A program made the translations under genes and the position numbers. From NCBI RefSeq assembly GCF_000621565.1, contig NZ_KK211307.1:313406-377405 (forward strand): a stretch of DNA of 64,000 nt. The letters are read 5' to 3'. Below the pieces are notes generated by a model that had not been told where the DNA came from, made no database searches, and worked only from the letters and a program-made list of their open reading frames with translations. This stretch comes from Butyrivibrio sp. LB2008. Lineage in GTDB: Bacteria; Bacillota; Clostridia; Lachnospirales; Lachnospiraceae. Below, piece after piece: positions 53,153-61,574 of the stretch. Numbering within the stretch: position 1 is the first letter of the stretch; each line of letters starts with the position of its first letter.

Positions 53153-53368
53153 AAAATAAAATCAGGTACAAAAGCTCGTAATCCTACCTGGGAATTGCTT
53201 ATTATATAAACACTTGAGGGGGCTTTGTGCTCGTCGTTACTTGCGCCCTGTTTTTTAGGGCGTTAGTACCGCTACGAAGCACAATGCAGCGAAAGCGGCC
53301 CCGAAGTGTTTATATAATAAGCAATTCCCCCGCGTAGAACACAATGCTTTTGTACCTGATTTTATTTT
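53153..53368. repeat. Long imperfect palindrome 2 (nested arms)
   Basis: Outer arms of 23 bases (53153-53175 with 53346-53368) and inner perfect arms of 26 bases (53190-53215 with 53304-53329, GGGAATTGCTTATTATATAA...). Further inside, a partial pairing around TTTGTGCT/AGCACAA and a small GCGCCCT/AGGGCG hairpin occur. The sequence differs from palindrome 1. It ends 10 bases from the stop of the convergent activase gene. Confidence 0.83.
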
Positions 53369-53377
53369 ACCTATCTC

Positions 53378-56300
53378 TTAACTTGTCTTCCTGGCCTTCT
53401 CATCAACCTTCTTCTGGGCAGTGGAGAGCATCAGCTTGATACGATTGAGCTGATTAACTTCTGATGCGCCAGGATCGTAGTCTATTGCGACGATGTTGCA
53501 GCCGGGGTACAGGTGACGCATCTGCTTGATAACACCTTTTCCGACAACATGGTTTGGCAGACATCCGAAAGGCTGAGTGCAGACAATGTTGCTCGCACCA
53601 TGCTTAATAAGCTCAACCATCTCACCTGTAAGGAACCATCCCTCACCCGTCTGATTTCCGATATCTACAATAGGCTTTGCATATTCGACAGTTTCGTATA
53701 TATCAGTTGGCGGATCAAAGTGAACACTCTTTTTAAGAGCATTTGAAGCACCGCTCCTGAGTCTCTCAATTGCCCATATTCCAAATCTGCAGAAAAGAGC
53801 AGTCTTCTTTGAAGTTCCGATGTTCTCTGCCTTGTAAATCTGATTGTAGAAGCAGTAGAGCATGAAGTCCATAAGATCCGGAACAACAGCTTCCGCGCCT
53901 TCTTCCTCAAGAAGATTAACAAGGTGGTTGTTTGCTGCGGGAGCAAATTTAACAAGGATTTCTCCTACAATACCTACTTTAGGCTTAACCTCATCGGTTA
54001 TCTCGATTCTGTCAAAGTCCTCAACGATATCTTTGCACATCTTTTCGAATTTTAAGATATTAGGGTGCTTTGAAGTTACGAATTCTTTGCATTTTTCAAG
54101 CCATTTGCGGTGGCATGCGTTAACAGAACCCTCAACTTTTTCATAAGGTCTCATTCTGTAGACGCAGCGCATGAATATATCACCGAAGATCACAGCATAA
54201 GCTGCTTTTACAAACATTTTTGCATCGATGTGAAATCCCGGATTTGCTTCAAGTTTGCTCAAATTAAGTGAAACAACGGGAATCTGTTCCATTCCGGCTT
54301 TTTTTAGAGCACGCCTTATAAAGCTTACATAGTTTGTGGCTCTGCATCCGCCACCTGTCTGCGACATCATAACGGCAACTTTATCAAGATCGTATTTACC
54401 CGATAAAAGTTCATCCATGATCTGTCCGACAACCCAAAGTGAAGGGTAGCAGGCATCATTATTTACATACTTAAGTCCGACTTCCACAGCATGTCTGTTA
54501 TCATTTTGCATTACAACAAAATTGTAACCGCAGGATGCAAAAGCGGGCTCAAGGATGTCAAAGTGAATGGGTGACATCTGAGGAACGAGAATTGTGTAGT
54601 TCTTTCTCATGTTCTCATCAAAGATTACCCTGTTATGAGCGCTTGATCTGATAGTTCTTTCTTTATTATGCTGCTTACGAACCCTGATAGCGGCAAGAAG
54701 AGATCTTACTCTGATCCTTGCACTACCGAGATTATTAACTTCATCAATCTTAAGGCAGGTATAGATTTTGTCAGAACCTGCGAGGATATCATTAACCTGA
54801 TCAGTTGTAACTGCATCAAGTCCGCATCCGAATGAATTGAGCTGAATAAGATCGATATCATCCCTTGTCTTTACAAAGCTTGCGGCAGCATAAAGTCTTG
54901 AGTGGTACATCCACTGATCGGAGACGATAAGAGGTCTCTCGGGCTTTCCAAGGTGTGAAACGCTATCCTCTGTAAGAACCGCAACGCCGTAAGAGCAGAT
55001 CATATCGGGGATTCCGTGGTTTATCTCTGGATCTACATGATAAGGTCTGCCTGCAAGTACGATGCCGTGTCTGTTATTTTCTTCCATCCATTTAAGAGTT
55101 TCTTCACCCTTTTTGCGGATGTCATTTCTTGCATTTTCCATCTCATCCCAGCCGTGCTTTGCAGCTTTGATGATCTCACCGGCAGGTATCTCGGAAAATT
55201 CTTTTACAAGAGCATTTGTAGCTGTTTCAAGACTTGTAAATGCCATGAAAGGATTTCTGATCTTAACTTTGCCGCTTGTTATTGCTTCAACGTTGTTTTT
55301 GATATTTTCCGAATACGATGTGACAATAGGGCAGTTGTAGTGATTTGTTGCACCTTCAACCTCGTTTCTTTCATAGAAAAGACCGGGATAGAAGATAAAA
55401 TCAACCTTCTGCTTAATAAGCCATTCTATGTGACCGTGAGAGAGCTTTGCCGGATAACATTCCGATTCACTGGGAATTGATTCGATTCCAAGCTCATAAA
55501 TCTGGTGTGTGGATCTTGGCGAGAGAACAACTCTGTATCCAAGATCTGTAAAGAATGAAAACCAGAAAGGATAGTTCTCATAGAAATTAAGAACTCTCGG
55601 AATTCCCACGGTTCCTCTTGTTGCTTTATCAGCTGAAAGAGGCTCATATTTAAAGATTCTCTTATATTTGTAATCAAAAAGATTCGGGATATTGTCGGCA
55701 TTTTTTACCTTACCGATTCCGCGCTCGCATCTGTTTCCGGAGATGTGCTGACGTCCGCCTGTAAATTTATTTACAGTGAGTCTGCAGTGGTTGGTACAAC
55801 CCTGACATGTAGTCATGCTCGTTGTATATTCAAGATTGTTGATCTGATCGATTGAGAGCATGGTGGTCTTGTAATCATCTGTTTCAAAAAATCTGTCTCT
55901 TGCGATAAGAGCAGCACCGAAAGCACCCATGATTCCGGCAATGTCGGGACGAATTGCTTCTGCACCGGAAATAATCTCGAACGCGCGAAGAACCGCATCA
56001 TTATAGAAAGTTCCGCCCTGAACAACGATATGTGAACCGAGATCCTTGGCATCAGATACCTTTATTACCTTGAAAAGAGCGTTCTTAATAACCGAGTATG
56101 CAAGGCCTGAAGAAATATCGGCAACATCAGCGCCTTCTTTCTGAGCCTGCTTAACTCTTGAGTTCATAAATACCGTACATCTTGTACCGAGATCTACGGG
56201 AGACTTTGCGAACAAAGCGACTTTAGCAAAATCCTGAACACTGTATGAAAGGGATTTTGCAAATGTTTCTATAAACGATCCGCATCCGGAAGAGCAGGCT

Positions 56301-57631
56301 TCGTTAAGCTGCACTGAGTCTACGGACTGATTCTTTATATGAATGCATTTCATGTCCTGACCGCCGATATCAAGAATACAGTCTACCTTGGGATCAAAAA
56401 ATGCTGCGGCATTGTAGTGAGCGATTGTCTCAACTTCGCCGTCGTCAAGAAGAAGTGCTGATTTAAGAAGTGCTTCGCCATATCCTGTGGAGCATGCTCT
56501 TGAAATCTTTACACCTTCCGGCATGAGTTTATATATTTCCTGAATAGAAGAGATTGCTGTTTTAAGCGGACTACCGTTATTGCTTGAGTAAAAAGAGTAA
56601 AGAAGGTCGCCGTCCTCGCTGATAAGAGCGCACTTTGTAGTTGTGGAACCTGCGTCGATTCCAAGGAATGCGTTGCCTTTGTAATCATCGAGCTTTCTGG
56701 TCTTAACTTTGTACTGATCCTGACGTGCTCTGAATTTCTTGTAATCCTCCTCAGTTTCGAAAAGTGGATTAAGACGTGAAACCTCAGCATCCATCACAAT
56801 CTTATGAGACAGTTTTTTTACCATCTCATCCATCTCATAATGAATGTTCTCATCTGCATTAAGCGCGGAGCCGATAGCCGCAAAAAGATGAGAGTTATCG
56901 GTCTCTATAGTGTGCTCCTCATCAAGATTAAGAGTCCTTATAAATGCTGCTTTGAGCTGATCGAGGAAATGCAGAGGACCGCCGAGGAATGCAACGTGTC
57001 CGCGAATCGGTTTTCCGCATGCAAGACCTGAAATTGTCTGGTTTACAACAGCTTGGAAAATAGATGCTGCGAGATCTTCTTTTGTAGCACCTTCGTTTAT
57101 TAGCGGCTGTATATCGGATTTGGCGAAAACACCGCATCTGGCTGCAATAGTATATAAGGAATTGTAATTTTGGGCATACTTATTAAGACCTGAAGCATCA
57201 GTCTGCAAAAGAGATGCCATCTGGTCGATAAAAGAACCTGTACCACCGGCACAGATTCCATTCATACGCTGTTCAACATTTCCGTCTTCGAAATAAATAA
57301 TCTTTGCATCTTCTCCGCCAAGCTCAATTGCCACATCAGTCTTTGGTGCAAGGGTCTTAAGTGAAGTAGATACGGCTATAACTTCTTGAACAAAAGGAAC
57401 ATCAAGATGTTTGGCAAGTGTAAGTCCGCCTGAACCTGTAATAACAGGATGAACCAGGACATTACCTGACTTCTTACTTGCGTCTTCGAGTAATTCTGCC
57501 AATGTTTCCTGAATATTGGCGAAGTGCCTTTTATAGTCGGAAAAGATTATGTTTTTTTCTCTGTCCAAAAGAGCCACCTTAACTGTGGTGGATCCGATGT
57601 CAATACCTAACGTATAGTCTTTTGAAATCAT
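53378..57631 (-). CDS. Double-ASKHA activase / 2-hydroxyacyl-CoA dehydratase-like fusion
   Basis: A 1417-residue protein. Two BadF/HgdC-type ATPase domains lie in tandem (GIDIGSTTVKVALLD at residue 9 with NGICAGGTGSF, and GIDAGSTTTKCAL near 355 with NEACSSGCGSF). Then come a Cys-rich segment (TTCQGCTNHCRLTVN), a DUF2229-like part (ESECYPAKLSHGHIEWL) and HgdB-like segments (QTGGGCRATNY). By family knowledge it is an ATP-driven low-potential electron donor fused to its iron-sulphur acceptor, related to double-cubane cluster proteins; the substrate is unknown. The ATG at 57631 has GAGG upstream; longer starts are unsupported. Confidence 0.85.
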   Translation of the reverse strand: MISKDYTLGIDIGSTTVKVALLDREKNIIFSDYKRHFANIQETLAELLEDASKKSGNVLVHPVITGSGGLTLAKHLDVPFVQEVIAVSTSLKTLAPKTDVAIELGGEDAKIIYFEDGNVEQRMNGICAGGTGSFIDQMASLLQTDASGLNKYAQNYNSLYTIAARCGVFAKSDIQPLINEGATKEDLAASIFQAVVNQTISGLACGKPIRGHVAFLGGPLHFLDQLKAAFIRTLNLDEEHTIETDNSHLFAAIGSALNADENIHYEMDEMVKKLSHKIVMDAEVSRLNPLFETEEDYKKFRARQDQYKVKTRKLDDYKGNAFLGIDAGSTTTKCALISEDGDLLYSFYSSNNGSPLKTAISSIQEIYKLMPEGVKISRACSTGYGEALLKSALLLDDGEVETIAHYNAAAFFDPKVDCILDIGGQDMKCIHIKNQSVDSVQLNEACSSGCGSFIETFAKSLSYSVQDFAKVALFAKSPVDLGTRCTVFMNSRVKQAQKEGADVADISSGLAYSVIKNALFKVIKVSDAKDLGSHIVVQGGTFYNDAVLRAFEIISGAEAIRPDIAGIMGAFGAALIARDRFFETDDYKTTMLSIDQINNLEYTTSMTTCQGCTNHCRLTVNKFTGGRQHISGNRCERGIGKVKNADNIPNLFDYKYKRIFKYEPLSADKATRGTVGIPRVLNFYENYPFWFSFFTDLGYRVVLSPRSTHQIYELGIESIPSESECYPAKLSHGHIEWLIKQKVDFIFYPGLFYERNEVEGATNHYNCPIVTSYSENIKNNVEAITSGKVKIRNPFMAFTSLETATNALVKEFSEIPAGEIIKAAKHGWDEMENARNDIRKKGEETLKWMEENNRHGIVLAGRPYHVDPEINHGIPDMICSYGVAVLTEDSVSHLGKPERPLIVSDQWMYHSRLYAAASFVKTRDDIDLIQLNSFGCGLDAVTTDQVNDILAGSDKIYTCLKIDEVNNLGSARIRVRSLLAAIRVRKQHNKERTIRSSAHNRVIFDENMRKNYTILVPQMSPIHFDILEPAFASCGYNFVVMQNDNRHAVEVGLKYVNNDACYPSLWVVGQIMDELLSGKYDLDKVAVMMSQTGGGCRATNYVSFIRRALKKAGMEQIPVVSLNLSKLEANPGFHIDAKMFVKAAYAVIFGDIFMRCVYRMRPYEKVEGSVNACHRKWLEKCKEFVTSKHPNILKFEKMCKDIVEDFDRIEITDEVKPKVGIVGEILVKFAPAANNHLVNLLEEEGAEAVVPDLMDFMLYCFYNQIYKAENIGTSKKTALFCRFGIWAIERLRSGASNALKKSVHFDPPTDIYETVEYAKPIVDIGNQTGEGWFLTGEMVELIKHGASNIVCTQPFGCLPNHVVGKGVIKQMRHLYPGCNIVAIDYDPGASEVNQLNRIKLMLSTAQKKVDEKARKTS

Positions 57632-57668
57632 TTTTAACCTCTTCTTATTTATATGCAAAATTAATATG

Positions 57669-57697
57669 ATTATAAAGCACGGGAGATTAAAAATCAA
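57669..57697 (-). promoter_or_regulatory. Promoter of the activase gene
   Basis: On the minus strand: TTGATT (57697-57692), 17-base spacer, TATAAT (57674-57669), about 35 bases before the ATG. Confidence 0.62.
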
Positions 57698-57748
57698 TTT
57701 ACTTAATAGCGCACCCTTGTGCACGCAATGCCGAACTGCAACTGTTTG

Positions 57749-57757
57749 TGATATACT
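57749..57757 (+). promoter_or_regulatory. Extended -10 promoter of the divergent membrane-protein gene
   Basis: TGATATACT is an extended -10 element with no clear -35 box; it is divergent from the activase promoter. Confidence 0.35.
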
Positions 57758-57789
57758 AATGGATAATTATCTTGGGGATGGAGGAAAGA

Positions 57790-58686
57790 TTGGATACAGA
57801 AGTAACGCAGACAAGGAAAGAGCTGAGAAAACAAAGAAAAGAGGAAGAGAAGAATCTCGAAAAACACAGGCAGCGGGCACGTGAATGGTGGGGAGCTGTC
57901 ACAAAGCTGTTCTATGAGCTATCGATAGACGGCAATAATAAAAATTTTAAAGTTTCATCAGGGGAAATAAAAGTTCCGGAACAGACCGAAGCCGAAGCGG
58001 ACAAGAAGCTTGAAAAGGACATCAGAAACAGAAGAAGACTTATCTTTTCATATTTTTTTGTATGTATATTCTTTGTGCCGGCAATAGCATTATCAATATA
58101 TTTTAACAGTGCTGCCGGGATCTTCGGCGCACCTTTAGTGATGTTTCTTTTCATTATTATTATAAAGATCTTTGAACGCTCGAAGAAATTCGGTTTAAAA
58201 AGATACACTGATGGTAAAGACGCAAACAAAGAGAGGCTGACTAAAGCGATAGCTCTTTTGGCCAAATCCAAAGGATGTTCCAAGGACGATGCCACAGTGT
58301 ATATTCTCGGAGGCTTTGAAAAAAAGAGGACTGTCTTTAAATGTATGTGCCGCGGACATATGCTGGGCATGCTGTTTACTGCTATGCTTTTGCCAAGTGT
58401 GGCACATCTGGTGGATGAGCAATATGTGCATATCATAGTGACCATATTTACTTTTCCTTTGCTTTCGAAGTGGGACTATATATTGATTGAAAACATTCCG
58501 GCGATAGGAATGACGGTGCATTCGTTTTTGTACTGGTTCGTAACGGTTGCGGTATGCATTTTGATACAGCTTCCGACTAATATTGTCATTAGGAACATAG
58601 CTAGACTGCTTTCAAACGATGAACTGTTCCTGTTTTATAAGGAGTATGTCTTTAAGGACAGGATAAAGCAGTTTGATGATGAATGA
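57790..58686 (+). CDS. Uncharacterised membrane protein with charged N-terminal coiled coil
   Basis: A 298-residue protein. The first 60 residues are Arg/Lys/Glu-rich (coiled coil); about four membrane segments follow (two near residues 82-130, two near 190-265). I do not recognise a family. The start is taken as TTG at 57790, because GGAGG lies 5 bases upstream; the ATG at 57778 overlaps that site. It is divergent from the activase gene. Confidence 0.7.
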   Translation: MDTEVTQTRKELRKQRKEEEKNLEKHRQRAREWWGAVTKLFYELSIDGNNKNFKVSSGEIKVPEQTEAEADKKLEKDIRNRRRLIFSYFFVCIFFVPAIALSIYFNSAAGIFGAPLVMFLFIIIIKIFERSKKFGLKRYTDGKDANKERLTKAIALLAKSKGCSKDDATVYILGGFEKKRTVFKCMCRGHMLGMLFTAMLLPSVAHLVDEQYVHIIVTIFTFPLLSKWDYILIENIPAIGMTVHSFLYWFVTVAVCILIQLPTNIVIRNIARLLSNDELFLFYKEYVFKDRIKQFDDE

Positions 58687-58698
58687 AGGGCATCCGTG

Positions 58699-58727
58699 TT
58701 TACATTAGATAATCGTAATGATAAAAT
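58699..58727 (+). promoter_or_regulatory. Promoter before the rhomboid-like gene
   Basis: TTTACA (58699-58704), 17-base spacer, TAAAAT (58722-58727). Confidence 0.5.
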
Positions 58728-58809
58728 CTAAATCAGCGTTTCCTTAAAAATATCGTATTTAAAAACATATTTTTTAATAATAATCACATGAAAACAGAGG
58801 CTTTTTATA

Positions 58810-59688
58810 ATGAACAAATTTTTAAATGAGCTTGAAAGAAAAATCGGAAAATATGCGATCGTCGATCTCACAAAGTACATTGTTATGCTTTACGTTGTGG
58901 GATATGTTTTGCAACTTGCTCCGGCAAGCTACAATATTACACGTTTTTTGGCGCTTGATCCCAATCTTATCCTTCAGGGACAGGTGTGGAGAATAATATC
59001 GTGGGTACTTATTCCGCCCGCCAGATTCAGTCTTCTTATTGTAATTACTTTGATGTTCTATTATTTTGTCGGAACAAGCATGGAGAGGACGCTTGGGGCA
59101 TTCAGATACAATGTATTTATATTTAGCGGATTTATACTTATGATAATCGCTTCTTTTGCGACATTATTTGTATATAAAGTGTTTTATGGAATGTCCGGCG
59201 ATATTCTTGCAATGACAATGTTCAAGTATGCAGGTTCATTCAGTACTTATTATATTCAGATGATGGTATTCCTTGCTTTTGCGCTGATCTATCCCGATAT
59301 TCAGGTGCTTTTGATGTTCCTGATTCCTCTAAAGGTTAGATGGATTGCGATAGCATACGGAGCAATTCTTGGTTATGAGTGTCTCATCGCTCTTGCCAGC
59401 AAGGAATTTGCTATATTCTTCGCGATTTTGTCACAGTTTATCAACCTTTTGCTCTTCTATATGAGCACCGGAAAACTCAATCATATCCGCCCCGGCGAGA
59501 TAAGGAGAAAAAAGGAATTCAAGGCCGGTGTAAAGATGCAACCTAAGGGTATCACAAGACATAAATGCGCAGTTTGCGGAAGAACTGAAGTTGACAATCC
59601 GAATCTTGAATTCAGATTCTGCTCAAAATGTAATGGAAACTACGAATATTGTCAGGATCATTTGTTTAATCATGTACATGTAAAGTGA
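58810..59688 (+). CDS. Rhomboid-fold membrane protein with C-terminal zinc ribbon
   Basis: A 292-residue protein with about six membrane segments and the rhomboid-like ALDPNLILQGQVWRIISWVLI and SMERTLGAFRYNVFIFSGF motifs. Residues 127-130 read GMSG, which could be a relic of the GxSG nucleophile. The paired catalytic His motif (AHxxG) is not present in the later spans, so protease activity is doubtful. Residues about 250-290 form a zinc-ribbon-like unit (HKCAVCGRTEVDNP...FCSKCNGNYEYCQDH). It is 7 bases upstream of a sigma-like gene. Confidence 0.75.
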   Translation: MNKFLNELERKIGKYAIVDLTKYIVMLYVVGYVLQLAPASYNITRFLALDPNLILQGQVWRIISWVLIPPARFSLLIVITLMFYYFVGTSMERTLGAFRYNVFIFSGFILMIIASFATLFVYKVFYGMSGDILAMTMFKYAGSFSTYYIQMMVFLAFALIYPDIQVLLMFLIPLKVRWIAIAYGAILGYECLIALASKEFAIFFAILSQFINLLLFYMSTGKLNHIRPGEIRRKKEFKAGVKMQPKGITRHKCAVCGRTEVDNPNLEFRFCSKCNGNYEYCQDHLFNHVHVK

Positions 59689-59695
59689 GGCTTAA

Positions 59696-60463
59696 ATGGG
59701 AAATATAGACAACAAGGAAAAAGAATTTGCAGAGACACTAAAACTCGTTACAAGAACAGCGAGAGAGAATAGAAATATCATTTCCAAGGAAGAGGTAAAA
59801 GAAGCTTTTGCGGACCTCGACCTCTCCGATGAGCAGTTTGAAATGGTGTTTGAGTATTTGAGAAACCACAAGATTGGCGTGGATGAGCCGGCTCCGGAGA
59901 CTGAAGAGGAGTTTACCGAAGAGGAAAAGAACTATCTTGATGATTATATTAACAGTTTGAAACTGCTTCCCACATTCTCTGACGGAGAAAAAGAAGCAAT
60001 CAAGATCGCAGCACTTGCGGGTGAGAACGATGCCAAATTAAAGCTTATAGATATGTATCTTCCTCTCGTTGTTGACGTTGCAAAGATGTATGCCGATCAG
60101 GGCGTATATATCGAAGATCTAATCGGCGAAGGCAACTATGCGCTTACAAGAGGCGTAAACATGCTCGATGCAGTGGGCGAACCTCAGGAAATCGAGAGCT
60201 TTTTGTATAAGCTTATGCTTGATGCGATGGAAAATATTATCGAACAGGACCTTGAAGAAGCTGCAGGTGGCCAGAAAGTCGTAAAGCTTGTTCAGGAAGT
60301 TGCGGATAAAGCCAAAGAGCTTGCCGATGATCTCAGAAGAAAAGTTACCGTACAGGAACTGATGGAAGAGACCGGCTGGGATGAAGATAAGATCAGAACC
60401 GCCATAAAATTTAGCGGTGACAATATCGAGGATCTTGACAGCGGAGAGAAGAAAGAGTCATGA
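59696..60463 (+). CDS. Truncated sigma-70-like protein
   Basis: A 255-residue acidic protein. Residues about 85-195 resemble sigma-70 region 1.2/2 (KEAIKIAALAGENDAKLKLI, LPLVVDVAKMYADQGVYIED, LIGEGNYALTRGV) and about 210-245 a region 3-like helix-turn-helix (KVTVQELMEETGWDEDKIRT). Region 4, which reads the -35 box, is absent, and the aromatic -10-melting residues are not evident. It could be a core-RNA-polymerase-binding regulator rather than a sigma factor. It overlaps the next gene by 4 bases. Confidence 0.72.
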   Translation: MGNIDNKEKEFAETLKLVTRTARENRNIISKEEVKEAFADLDLSDEQFEMVFEYLRNHKIGVDEPAPETEEEFTEEEKNYLDDYINSLKLLPTFSDGEKEAIKIAALAGENDAKLKLIDMYLPLVVDVAKMYADQGVYIEDLIGEGNYALTRGVNMLDAVGEPQEIESFLYKLMLDAMENIIEQDLEEAAGGQKVVKLVQEVADKAKELADDLRRKVTVQELMEETGWDEDKIRTAIKFSGDNIEDLDSGEKKES

Positions 60464-60876
60464 ATAACATTGTAAACGATGATGATTTTAAATACTTCAT
60501 GCAGGATCTTGAAAGAAACTATTTCGGCGCAAGATACAGCTACGACGAACTTATAAATAACGAAATGGTTCCGTTCAAATTCAAGACTATCATCACAAAA
60601 TATATTAAAGATGATGTAGATATGGATGTTACCCTTGAAAGTCACTTTTATCATATGACAAAGGAAACTTATGACTACAGAGTCTACAAGCAACTCCGCA
60701 GCAGAATAAGAGTATCTCAGTACAAGGACATGAATAAGCCCGAAAAAGGCTTTAAAGAGAAAGTCTACACGATTGAGAGCCTTGTTAAGATACCCGCTGA
60801 AGAAAAAGAGAAGATGGGTATTATCGTGAGAGAGCTTATTTTGTCGAAACTTGCGTTGTTTGGTTTTAGTGTATAA
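60460..60876 (+). CDS. Uncharacterised partner of the sigma-like protein
   Basis: A 138-residue soluble protein with no family I recognise. It is rich in Tyr, Lys and Asp (DLERNYFGARYSYDELINNE, FYHMTKETYDYRVYKQL). The start codon overlaps the stop of the sigma-like gene (ATGA), so the two are translationally coupled and may interact; an anti-sigma or co-factor role is conjecture. A terminator follows. Confidence 0.65.
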   Translation: MNNIVNDDDFKYFMQDLERNYFGARYSYDELINNEMVPFKFKTIITKYIKDDVDMDVTLESHFYHMTKETYDYRVYKQLRSRIRVSQYKDMNKPEKGFKEKVYTIESLVKIPAEEKEKMGIIVRELILSKLALFGFSV

Positions 60877-60905
60877 TATTGTTTGACTATAGTTTTATTT
60901 ACAAC

Positions 60906-60934
60906 AGGTGGGAAATTTTTCCTGCCTTTTTCTT
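60906..60934 (+). terminator. Terminator after the sigma-like pair
   Basis: AGGTGGGAAA pairs with TTTCCTGCCT through two G-U pairs, then a T-rich tract follows. Confidence 0.65.
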
Positions 60935-60970
60935 TTAAGAGTTATTTTCTCATTAAGGAGCATTAAAAGA

Positions 60971-61372
60971 ATGTATGTTTTATATGTTTTGGGCGCTTTT
61001 TTGGCATCGGTATTGACAATCATATTACCTGTAACGGTAACGGTTCTGGTTGAATATCCTTTTATTATATGTGGAAAGGTCTGCGATAATAAAAAGTTTT
61101 TTGTGGCATTAAATGCTTTAACAAATGTTGTATTTAACGGAATCTCAGTTATCTTTATATTTTTATCGATGTTTTCTTCATTTGAAGAACTGTATGCAAG
61201 TATATGGTTTATTCTTGCTGAGGCAATTATAATTCCTATTGTTGAAGCAAGACTTTATATGAAAATATCCAAAGCTTCGCACTTACGAATATATCTTTTG
61301 ACTTATCTGGCCAACATCTTTTCGTGTGGTATGGGAATTGCGATTTTTGGACTTGGTTTTTTATTTATTTAG
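60971..61372 (+). CDS. Small four-span membrane protein
   Basis: A 133-residue protein, almost wholly hydrophobic, with four predicted membrane segments. TAAGGAG lies 10 bases before the ATG at 60971. I recognise no family. It is followed by a 62-residue membrane protein and an MFS-like transporter, apparently one operon. Confidence 0.65.
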   Translation: MYVLYVLGAFLASVLTIILPVTVTVLVEYPFIICGKVCDNKKFFVALNALTNVVFNGISVIFIFLSMFSSFEELYASIWFILAEAIIIPIVEARLYMKISKASHLRIYLLTYLANIFSCGMGIAIFGLGFLFI

Positions 61373-61385
61373 GAGGATTTTGGAA

Positions 61386-61574
61386 ATGAATAGTTTAGCT
61401 TTACTTGATGCGGGATTTGGCGGATATGTTATTTTTATGGGGCTTCCCTTTTTGCTTCTCTTTATAGCTCTTGCAGTACTTGTGATCCAAAAAACTGTGG
61501 AAATAATAAGGGATGCGATTTTCGACAGTAAAAATAATATTAAAGAAGAGAATAAAGACAATGAGCAAAGCTGA
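61386..61574 (+). CDS. Small single-span membrane protein (62 residues)
   Basis: One hydrophobic segment (residues about 17-40) and a charged tail rich in Lys, Asn and Glu. A strong AGGAGG lies about 10 bases before the ATG at 61386, arguing for real translation. It overlaps the transporter gene by 14 bases. Function unknown. Confidence 0.6.
   Translation: MNSLALLDAGFGGYVIFMGLPFLLLFIALAVLVIQKTVEIIRDAIFDSKNNIKEENKDNEQS

Noticed and set aside
55016..55480. A plus-strand frame of 154 codons inside the activase gene.
   Set aside because: It is antisense to conserved activase motifs and lacks a start context.
58810..59688. Calling the rhomboid-like protein an active serine protease because of GMSG.
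   Set aside because: The paired His motif in a later membrane span is missing, so only the fold is claimed.
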